From CAZDYI01 sp964509765 (lineage in GTDB: Bacteria > Pseudomonadota > Gammaproteobacteria > Tethybacterales > Tethybacteraceae), in NCBI GenBank assembly GCA_964509765.1, contig CAZDYI010000096.1, positions 1-6,610 of the forward strand: a stretch of 6,610 nucleotides of DNA, read 5' to 3'. Positions 1 through 6,336 of this stretch are shown here, one piece after another. Under the pieces are notes generated by a model, which had not been told where the DNA came from, ran no database searches, and saw only the letters and a program-made list of their open reading frames with translations. A program made the position numbers and the translations under genes. Each line of letters opens with the position of its first letter. Within the stretch, counting starts at the first letter, position 1.

Positions 1-1084
1 GTCGCTCGGGTCCGCGCTTACGAGGAGCACAGCGAGCTTCGGCCTGTTTGACTCCTACCAGCGCCCGTACCTGCACTTTGTCTCGGGAAGGGTGTCCACC
101 CAAGGCAGCTCCCTTGACGCGCTGGAAGGCTTCATGCGCGATTCCTCGTCCTTGGTGAACGCGGACGTCAGGCAGCGGATGGGGTTGCTCGGCACCGGCG
201 AGTCGCGCGCGCCTGCTTCGGTTGCACTGCGCCGGTTTGATGACGACTCGAGCCTGAGGATTGACTCCGGCTTCGAGAACTGCTCACTCGGCTGCCTTTC
301 TAGCCGCGACGTAAAGGCAAGTTCCCTCGTTCCCTCGTCCGCACGCGCATGGTCGGAGCAGCATGTGTCCGCTCCGTTCGGCAGGATGGGGACGGTGGTC
401 GAGGTCGGCTTCGCCGACGACACGGACGCCGGCTTCTCGAGCGGCGGTTTGTTCTACGCGGGCAGGCTTGGCGAGTCTTCGCTGCTGCGCTTGGAGGCCG
501 GGGCGATGGTCGAGCGCGAGACCTTCATGGGCAGCGGATTCGGCGGAGCTCTTGAGCTCGGCGCGGGCCGCGGGCAGTACGTGAGCGCGCAGCTCGGCAC
601 GGAGCTCGGTGCGGGCGCATTCAGCGCGAGCTACACGCTCGGCAAGGAGCGCGCCGGCAGGGCAATCGGCAGCCTCGTCACCGAGGTGAGCGACGCCACC
701 TACGACGGCTACAGGCTCGCCTACGGCGGAAAGGGCTGGGAGTTTCACCACACGGTGCCTCTCGCGGCTACCGGCGGCGGGATGCGGATCGAGTCCGTCG
801 GCGGCTACACAGGCGACCAAGGCGACTGGTCGGTGGTCGATTCTGAAGGCAGGTTCGGCATCGTCGGCAGCTCGGGCTCGGACGACTGGGCATACCGGAC
901 CGACAGCCACTGGATCGACTTCAGCGCAGCCGGCAGGGAGCGGCGCACTGGCGTCATCCTCAACCGCCCGCTCGGCTCCTGGAATTCGGTGCTTGCTTTC
1001 GAGCACGTCTCGAACAGCCCGCGCGAGGGCCACGTCGGCGGAGAGGCCAGGGTTGCGGTTGGACTGAGCCTGGACCTGGACTGA
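1..1084 (+). repeat. Tandem paralogue repeat, unit 1 (C-terminal domain)
   Basis: This stretch aligns with 2611-3694 over exactly 1084 bases with no indel, and with 5238-6318 except for one missing codon in the third unit (DDDSSLRID against DDDAIRID). Most differences seen are at third codon positions, which points to selection on the protein and possibly to gene conversion. The direct repeats could recombine to delete or fuse copies. Confidence 0.85.
2..1084 (+). CDS. Copy A: C-terminal domain of an autotransporter-like S8-family paralogue (5' partial)
   Basis: The reading frame is open from base 2 to a TGA at 1082-1084, followed at once by an in-frame TAG. The ATG at 155 and alternative starts such as GTG 92 are internal, because the frame upstream of them aligns residue for residue with copies B and C. 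What is visible is the conserved linker (ASFGLFDSY..RPYLHFVSGR), a helix-like stretch (FMRDSSSLVNADVRQRMG), a CSLGC pair of cysteines, and then about 245 residues of alternating hydrophobic/polar, Gly- and Ser-rich strands typical of an outer-membrane beta-barrel. The 1084 bases match copy B without any indel. By analogy with NalP/SphB1, this part would anchor the protein in the outer membrane and help display its N-terminal domain. Whether copy A also has a signal peptide, poly-C tract or subtilase domain cannot be seen. The barrel assignment is inferred from residue pattern and gene architecture. Confidence 0.8.
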   Translation, partial: SLGSALTRSTASFGLFDSYQRPYLHFVSGRVSTQGSSLDALEGFMRDSSSLVNADVRQRMGLLGTGESRAPASVALRRFDDDSSLRIDSGFENCSLGCLSSRDVKASSLVPSSARAWSEQHVSAPFGRMGTVVEVGFADDTDAGFSSGGLFYAGRLGESSLLRLEAGAMVERETFMGSGFGGALELGAGRGQYVSAQLGTELGAGAFSASYTLGKERAGRAIGSLVTEVSDATYDGYRLAYGGKGWEFHHTVPLAATGGGMRIESVGGYTGDQGDWSVVDSEGRFGIVGSSGSDDWAYRTDSHWIDFSAAGRERRTGVILNRPLGSWNSVLAFEHVSNSPREGHVGGEARVAVGLSLDLD

Positions 1085-1128
1085 TAGCGAACGCACACAG
1101 TCAGAGGTTCCACGTCCATCACTGATAT

Positions 1129-1133
1129 GGAGG
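1129..1133 (+). promoter_or_regulatory. Ribosome binding site of copy B
   Basis: GGAGG lies 9 bases before the ATG at 1143. The same ATGGAGGT-like block precedes the start of copy C (3809-3816), so the translation initiation region is conserved between the paralogues. This fixes the copy B start at 1143 rather than at an internal TTG at 1370, which lies downstream of the signal peptide and lipobox. Confidence 0.7.
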
Positions 1134-1142
1134 TCTCCTAAC

Positions 1143-3694
1143 ATGCACGTTTCTACCCCCCCCCCCTTGCATCTGAAGCATCTGCGTTAGGCCCGCGACA
1201 TAGAGGGCCAGTCCCGACCCCTGGCACCCGTCAGGCACATCACGCGTGGCGGCGCAACAGGACCTGCGCAAGGCTCACACTGGCTTGTGTTGCCGCTTCC
1301 CTTGCAGGGTGTGGCGGAGGCGGCGGAGGCGGGGGAGCAGGGGTTGCCCCTCCAGTTATTCCTAGGTCCTTGGACACTGACTTCGTAATTGCTGGCCCGG
1401 TAGAAGCTAACCTTGCCCGGGTCAACTACGACGCGAATGTCGGTCAGGCCGGTTCAAACGTCAAGATCGCGATATTTGAAAGTGGAATGGACAAAAACCA
1501 TCCCACCTTTTCAGGACGCGTGATTATTGATCCGTTGTCACCTTCCTACAACCCAGAACCGTCCGAGGTTCTGCACGGAACAAAGGTTGCGATGCTTGCC
1601 TCCGGGCTCGTTGACAAGCAAGCGTACGGTGTGGCATACAGGTCGGATCTTGAGTTTCTAGACGCCGGTGGGATGGCAGATGAATTCTTGAGTGCACTAG
1701 AATACTTGGGTGCAACTTCAGACGCATTCGTTGCCAACTTTTCCGGGAATTATGTTGCGATAGACCGAGATAGCGTCCCTTATCTCATTGAGGATCAGGA
1801 CAACTGCGAGAGTGCACACATGGGACTAGACAGCAGAGCATTTTGCTCTGTCGGTTCAATAATCTTTTCCATGAATCAAAACAGCCTCGTTCCGACGACA
1901 GTGCAGCCAATTTACAATGCCTGCGTTAACCCAGACGGAGCCGCTGTCAACAGCGACGGAACGAAGGAAAGGATTTGCGTTACCTCATCAAGTGATTATG
2001 GCCTGCAAGAGAGCGGCTGGATATACGGAACAAATTCGTCTACGGCTGCCTACTCGCAATTCGAAGTGGCAACCTTATTAGGGGACGATTCGTTTTTGTT
2101 CGAGGCGGGCAAGCAGGCATTGCGTGACGCACTTTATGTGCGAGGAGGTGTGCTCAACCTGCCCGAGGAGGATGCCAGGTACGCAGGCCATTACATTGTT
2201 GTTGCGGGGCTGGAGCCAGGGGCGAACCGATTGAGCCGTCACTCAAATGCATGCGGAGATGCGATGATGCATTGTCTCTCGGTACCATATTCACAAGCCG
2301 CCATTTGCATGACTGATCCGTCCGGAGTGTGCGGCGTCACCGGTCCCTCCACGCCAGACCTTTTTGGTTCTGATTTTGCTGCTCCGATCGTTTCCGGGGC
2401 CGCGGCGGTGTTGAAGTCAACCTATCCCCACTTATCCGCGCCGAGCGTGGTTTCGATCCTCCTAGAAACTGCAACTGATATTGGTCCCGGAGGAACGGAC
2501 AAGGACTTCGGCAGAGGAAGGCTGAACATTCTTGGAAGCCTGCAGCCAGTAGGGGAGAAGCTGACCTCGGCGGGCGAGTCCCTCTCCGAGACCGTGATCA
2601 AGCCCGGGCCGTCGCTCGGGCCCGCGTTTGCGAGGAGCACTGCGAGCTTCGGCCTGTTCGATTCCTACAAGCGCCCGTACCTGCACTTCGTGTCGGGAAG
2701 GGTTTCCTCCCAGGGCAACTCCCTTGACACGCTAGGCGGCTTCATGCGCGACTCCTCGTCCTTGGTGTCGGCGGACGTCAAGCAGCGGATGGGCCTGCTC
2801 GGCACCGGTGAGACGCGCGCGCCTGCCGCAGTAGCACTGCGCCGGTTCGACGACGATTCAAGCCTGCGGATCGATTCCGGATTCGAGGACTGCTCTCTTG
2901 GCTGCCTGTCGAGCCGCGACGTCAAGGTCAGCTCTCTTGTACCCTCGTCTGCGAGGGCATGGTCCGAGCAGCATGTGTCGGTTCCGTTCGGCAGGATGGG
3001 CACGGTGGTCGAGGTTGGCTTCGCCGACGAAACAGACGCCGGCTTCTCGAGCGGCGGCCTGTTCTACGCGGGCAGGATCGGCGATTCATCTCTGTTGCGC
3101 CTCGAGGCCGGGGCGATGGTCGAGCGCGAGACCTTCATGGGCAGTAGCTTCGGCGGCGCGCTTGAGCTCGGCGCCGGACGCGGTCAGTACGTGAGCGCGC
3201 AGCTCGGGACGGAGCTCGGCGCGGGCGCCTTCAGCGCGAGCTACACGCTCGGCAAGGAGCGCGCCAGCAAGGCGATCGGAAGCCTTGTAACCGAAGTGAG
3301 CGATGCAACCTACGACGGCTACAGGCTGGCATACGGCGGCAAGGACTGGGAGCTCCACCACACGGTCCCGCTCGCGGCGACCGGCGGAGGCATGCGCATT
3401 GAGTCCGTCGGCGGGTACACCGGCGACCAGGGCGACTGGTCCGTGGTCGACTCGGAAGGCCGGTTCGGCATCGTCGGCAGCTCAGGCTCGGACGAATGGT
3501 CCTACCGGACCGACAGCCACTGGATCGACTTCAGCGCGGCTGGCAGGGAGCGGCGCACGGGTATCATCCTCAATCGCCCGCTTGGCTCCTGGAATTCGGT
3601 GCTGGCATTCGAGCACGTCTCGAACAGCCCGCGCGAGGGCCACATCGGCAGCGAGGCCAGGGTTGCAGTCGGCTTCGAGCTAGACTTCGACTAG
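1143..3694 (+). CDS. Copy B: putatively phase-variable lipoprotein with pseudo-subtilase (S8) domain and C-terminal barrel; frame OFF as written
   Basis: Translation from ATG 1143 reads MHVSTPPPLHLKHLR and stops at TAG 1188-1190. The long frame is closed upstream by TAA 1139-1141, then open with no ATG, GTG or TTG start before the lipobox. One extra C in the run at 1156-1166 joins ATG to the long frame and gives about 850 residues; losing two gives about 849. The restored protein has a long basic n-region, a short hydrophobic core, lipobox LAGC (Cys about 57), eight Gly, a subtilase-like domain and the C-terminal barrel domain (from about 2611). Subtilase landmarks: the Asp motif reads FESG (Glu codon 1478), His is kept in HGTK (1574), the oxyanion region reads SSSDYG (Asp 1994), and the nucleophile motif GTSxxAP reads GSDFAAP (Asp 2372). 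Protease activity is therefore unlikely. The NACGDAxMHCLSVPY block resembles NalP. The passenger is visibly AT-richer than the barrel. An annotation starting at TTG 1370 would lose the export signal. A sequencing error in the homopolymer is the main alternative. Confidence 0.75.
1156..1166 (+). repeat. Poly-C tract (C11), candidate phase-variation switch
   Basis: Eleven uninterrupted cytosines lie from the fifth codon of copy B onward. It is the only such homopolymer in the window. From ATG 1143 to the shared landmark TGCATCTGA there are 25 bases in copy B (to 1168) and 26 in copy C (3823 to 3849). From that landmark to the shared GGCCCGCG both copies have 22. The single missing base thus falls in or beside the C-run. 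Slipped-strand mispairing at poly-C tracts is an established ON/OFF mechanism, including for the related nalP. Predicted ON lengths are 9 or 12; OFF lengths are 10 and 11. Confidence 0.75.
1313..1336 (+). repeat. GGC/GGA codon run encoding eight glycines after the lipobox (copy B)
   Basis: Eight consecutive glycine codons (GGC, GGA, GGG) follow directly on the lipobox Cys codon TGT at 1310-1312. A glycine tether after the lipidated Cys is also present in NalP. Trinucleotide slippage here would change tether length without breaking the frame. Confidence 0.6.
2611..3694 (+). repeat. Tandem paralogue repeat, unit 2 (C-terminal domain of copy B)
   Basis: Collinear with 1-1084 and 5238-6318. Similarity continues leftwards into the end of the subtilase domain (from about 2375, AAPIVSGAAAVLKSTYPHLS, identical in copies B and C) and falls off further into the passenger. 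Confidence 0.85.
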
Positions 3695-3822
3695 GAGGAA
3701 GGAATGCCAGCCAAGTCAATAATTTGACATGCTCGGTATCATGGCAGACTGATTCGCTTTCCCAGCCTGCAAAATGCATCAGCTTACGAGTCTTCATAGG
3801 GGAAAATTATGGAGGTTTTCCG
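3695..3822 (+). promoter_or_regulatory. Intergenic region B-C with TTGACA box and small dyad (candidate promoter)
   Basis: The 128 bases between copies B and C are AT-richer than the flanking genes. They hold a perfect dyad GTCAA-TAAT-TTGAC (3715-3728) that overlaps a consensus -35-like TTGACA (3724-3729). No good -10 box stands 16-18 bases further on. The best TATAAT-like hexamer, TATCAT at 3737-3742, is too close to pair with it and has only a weak -35 of its own. Just after the copy B stop, AGGAGG (3693-3698) precedes an ATG at 3704 that opens a 7-codon frame (MPAKSII). No clear rho-independent terminator is visible. Copy C could have its own promoter here or be read through from copy B. 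Confidence 0.25.
3811..3815 (+). promoter_or_regulatory. Ribosome binding site of copy C
   Basis: GGAGG is 7 bases before ATG 3823, in the same sequence context as the copy B site. It decides the start: the frame is open further back, into copy B, but that extension runs out of frame through the copy B barrel and has no lipoprotein signal logic. Confidence 0.75.
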
Positions 3823-6318
3823 ATGGAGCCAGAATCTGCCTCCCACCATGCATCTGACGAACAGGCGTCAGGCCCGCGCTTGGGCAGGACCGTCGCATGG
3901 CTGCCTGCGGCAGCAGTCGTAGCAGTATTAGCAGGTTGCGGCGGAGGCGGAGGCGGTGGAGGAGCAGGAGTGGCCTCTCCTGTCATCCCCAGGTCATTGG
4001 ACACCGACTACGAAATTGCAGGCCAGGTGGAAGCCGAACTTGCCAGGGTCAACTACGACGCCAATGTCGGACAGGCCGGAACCGGCGTCAAGATTGCCCT
4101 TGTGGCAAGGGGATTTGACGCAACTCATCCGACCTTCGCGGGACGAACGGTCTCCGATCCGTTGACACCCTCCCTAACCCCAATCCCTTCCAATATCCTG
4201 CACGGAACCAAGGTTGCGATGCTGGCCTCCGGGCTCATTGACAAGCAAGTGTTCGGGGTGGCCTACGGGTCCATGCTCGAATACGTTGACTACGGCGTGA
4301 TTCTTTCCGATGCTGAAAGCGCGCTAGATCACCTGGGCACTACTTCTGACGCATTCGTGGTCAACTTTCCCTTCGGCGCAGATTTGCTGACCTCATCCTA
4401 TGAGGTTGACCAGGCAAGATGCGCGCTCGTGCGAGGGTTGTCCAGCGGGTCTTGCTCAGACGGTATCCTTGAGTTCTACATGCGTCCCGAGGTCCTGCTG
4501 GACCCTGTAGACCAATTGCTGCTCAACGCCTGTGTGAGTCCGGTCAGGGCCGCGGAGGACAGCGAAGGAGTCAAGGAGAGGATATGCGTGTTCGCAGCCG
4601 GCGACGACGGCCTGCATGCAGCCGGCAAAGTCGTGGCGGTTAAGCCTTCCGATCCGAACGATTTTTTCGAGGAGGTCGAAGTGAGTGACCTGTTGGGCGT
4701 TGATTCTCCCCTGATGGAAGCGGACAAACAGGCGTTCCAAGACGAGCTATACACACGCGGAGGCATGCGCAACTTGCCCAAGGTGGACAAGATTCACATT
4801 GGACACTACATTGTGGTCGCTCTGCTCGAGCGGGATTCGGACAGGCTAGTCGACAGCGCCAACGCATGCGGCGATGCGTACATGCATTGTCTTTCCGTGC
4901 CGTATTCCCAAGCCAATATCTGCCCTACTGACACGACCGCTGACATGCCCGTAGATCCGTCCGGAGTGTGCGACGGCTCCACTGACAAGTTCTCTGATTA
5001 CGCTGCTCCGATCGTTTCCGGTGCCGCGGCGGTGCTGAAGTCCACCTACCCGCACCTTTCCGCGCCCAGCGTGGTGTCAATCCTTCTCGAGACCGCAGAA
5101 GACATCGGCCCAGTCGATGGTCCGGACGAAGACTTCGGCTGGGGGAAGCTGGACATTCAAAGAAGCCTGCAGCCGGTGGGGGAGAAGCGGACCCCTGCGG
5201 GAGAGTCGCTTTCCGGGACCGTGATCAAGGCGGGACCGTCGCTTGGCCCGGCCCTCTCAAGGAGCGCCGCGAGCTTCGGCATGTTCGACTCGTACAAGCG
5301 CCCGTACCTGCACTTCGTCTCGGGCAGGGTGTCTTTCCAAGGCAGCGCCCTTGACGCATTGGACGGCTTCATGCGCGACTCCTCGGCCTTGGTGAACGCG
5401 GATGTCAGGCAGCGGATGGGTCTGCTCGGCACGGGCGAGACGCGCACGCCCGCGGCTGTCGTTCTCCGCAGGTTTGACGACGATGCCATCCGGATCGACT
5501 CCGGCTTCGAGGACTGTTCGCTAGGCTGCCTTGCGAGCCGCGTCGTCAAGGCAAACTCGCTTGTTCCTTCGACCGCGCGCGCATGGTCCGAACAGCACGT
5601 GTCCGTTCCGTTCGGAAGGATAGGCACCGTTGTAGAGGTCGGCTTTGCGAATGACTCGGACGCAGGCTTTTCGAGCGGCGGTCTCTTCTATGCGGGCAGG
5701 CTCGGCGAGTCTTCCCTGTTGCGCCTCGAGGCTGGAGCGCTCGTCGAGCACGACACCTTCATGGGCAGCGGCTTCGGCGGCGCACTCGAGCTCGGCGCGG
5801 GCCGCGGCCAGTACGTAAGCGCCCAGCTTGGCGCGGAGCTCGGCACAGGAGCCTTCAGCGCAAGCTACACGCTCGGCAAGGAGCGCGCGGGCAGGGCGAT
5901 CGGAAGCCTCGTCACCGAAGTGAGCGATGCGACATACGACGGATACAGAATCGCTTACGGCGGCAAAGGCTGGGAGCTGCACCACACGGTCCCGCTCGCC
6001 GCGACCGGCGGAGGCATGCGCATCGAATCCGTCGGCGGATACACCGGCGGCAAGGGCGACTGGTCGGTCATCGACTCAGGCGGTCAGATCGCGATCGTCG
6101 GCAGCTCGGGCTCTGACGACTGGGCGTACAGGACGGACAGCCACTGGATCGACTTCAGTGCCGCGGGCAGGGAGCGCCGCACCGGCGTGGTCCTCAACCG
6201 CCCGCACGGCTCCTGGAATTCGGTTCTTGCCTTCGAGCATGTCTCCAACAGCCCGCGCGAGGGCCATGTCGGCAACGAGGCCAGGATTGTGGTCGGCCTC
6301 GAGCTCGACTTCGACTAG
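3823..6318 (+). CDS. Copy C: autotransporter-like lipoprotein with pseudo-subtilase (S8) passenger
   Basis: 831 residues in one uninterrupted frame. A long n-region with RLGR leads to a hydrophobic core (AWLPAAAVVAVLAGC), lipobox L36-A-G-C39, then Gly40-47. Residues about 60-445 resemble an S8 subtilase of the NalP type, with VKIALVARG near 89-97, HGTKVAMLASG from 127, CVFAAGDDG near 256-263, NACGDAYMHCLSVPY, SDYAAPIVSG near 391-400, and the closing motif DFGWGKLD (437-444). Catalytic Asp is replaced by Ala95, the oxyanion Asn by Asp261 and the nucleophile Ser by Asp392; His127 remains. I infer a surface-exposed pseudoprotease rather than an enzyme. Residues about 483-831 are the linker and probable beta-barrel shared with copies A and B. 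The protein ends ELDFD, with Phe one place before the last residue, unlike the usual terminal aromatic of outer-membrane barrels. Unlike copy B it has no homopolymer near the start, so it should be expressed without switching. NalP-like homology is by recognised motifs, not by a search. Confidence 0.85.
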   Translation: MEPESASHHASDEQASGPRLGRTVAWLPAAAVVAVLAGCGGGGGGGGAGVASPVIPRSLDTDYEIAGQVEAELARVNYDANVGQAGTGVKIALVARGFDATHPTFAGRTVSDPLTPSLTPIPSNILHGTKVAMLASGLIDKQVFGVAYGSMLEYVDYGVILSDAESALDHLGTTSDAFVVNFPFGADLLTSSYEVDQARCALVRGLSSGSCSDGILEFYMRPEVLLDPVDQLLLNACVSPVRAAEDSEGVKERICVFAAGDDGLHAAGKVVAVKPSDPNDFFEEVEVSDLLGVDSPLMEADKQAFQDELYTRGGMRNLPKVDKIHIGHYIVVALLERDSDRLVDSANACGDAYMHCLSVPYSQANICPTDTTADMPVDPSGVCDGSTDKFSDYAAPIVSGAAAVLKSTYPHLSAPSVVSILLETAEDIGPVDGPDEDFGWGKLDIQRSLQPVGEKRTPAGESLSGTVIKAGPSLGPALSRSAASFGMFDSYKRPYLHFVSGRVSFQGSALDALDGFMRDSSALVNADVRQRMGLLGTGETRTPAAVVLRRFDDDAIRIDSGFEDCSLGCLASRVVKANSLVPSTARAWSEQHVSVPFGRIGTVVEVGFANDSDAGFSSGGLFYAGRLGESSLLRLEAGALVEHDTFMGSGFGGALELGAGRGQYVSAQLGAELGTGAFSASYTLGKERAGRAIGSLVTEVSDATYDGYRIAYGGKGWELHHTVPLAATGGGMRIESVGGYTGGKGDWSVIDSGGQIAIVGSSGSDDWAYRTDSHWIDFSAAGRERRTGVVLNRPHGSWNSVLAFEHVSNSPREGHVGNEARIVVGLELDFD
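3940..3963 (+). repeat. GGC/GGA codon run encoding eight glycines after the lipobox (copy C)
   Basis: Eight glycine codons follow the lipobox Cys codon (3937-3939), the same number as in copy B although the codon order differs. This suggests that the tether length is maintained. Confidence 0.6.
5238..6318 (+). repeat. Tandem paralogue repeat, unit 3 (C-terminal domain of copy C)
   Basis: 1081 bases collinear with 1-1084 and 2611-3694, one codon shorter. The blocks around SHWIDFSAAGRERRTG and WNSVLAFEHVSNSPREGH are nearly unchanged in all three copies. Confidence 0.85.
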
Positions 6319-6336
6319 GCGGACAGGGCGGGGCGC

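Noticed and set aside
1127..1141. ATG at 1127 as the start of copy B
   Set aside because: It overlaps the GGAGG and reads only MEVS before TAA at 1139-1141. The matching ATG at 3809 in copy C is out of frame with the protein.
284..1144. Long minus-strand open frame opposite copy A (and similar ones at 2665-3003, 5157-5627 and 5521-5985)
   Set aside because: They are mirror frames of GC-rich coding sequence and recur opposite the same conserved domain. Their Ala/Arg/Pro/Val-rich translations show no recognisable motif.
1156..1166. Poly-C tract as a simple base-calling error
   Set aside because: Not excluded, but a run of 11-12 Cs four codons after the start is itself unusual and matches the known nalP-type switch. 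Only read-level data can decide, so the switch is kept as the lead interpretation.
1370..1372. TTG at 1370 as the true start of copy B
   Set aside because: The frame upstream encodes LAGC, eight Gly and PVIPRS, matching copy C residue for residue, so the TTG is an internal Leu codon and has no convincing RBS.
1478..2374. Sedolisin (S53)-like catalytic set, given the Glu and the oxyanion Asp
   Set aside because: S53 enzymes still need the serine nucleophile in their SGTS-type motif, but the Ser is Asp in both copies. The remaining motifs and order fit S8.
3496..3822. N-terminal extension of copy C back to 3496
   Set aside because: The extension only runs through the copy B barrel in another frame. 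ATG 3823 has GGAGG at 7 bases and gives a proper lipoprotein signal peptide.
6319..6336. Rho-independent terminator between the convergent genes
   Set aside because: The 18 bases are G-rich but form no clear hairpin with a T-run on either strand.
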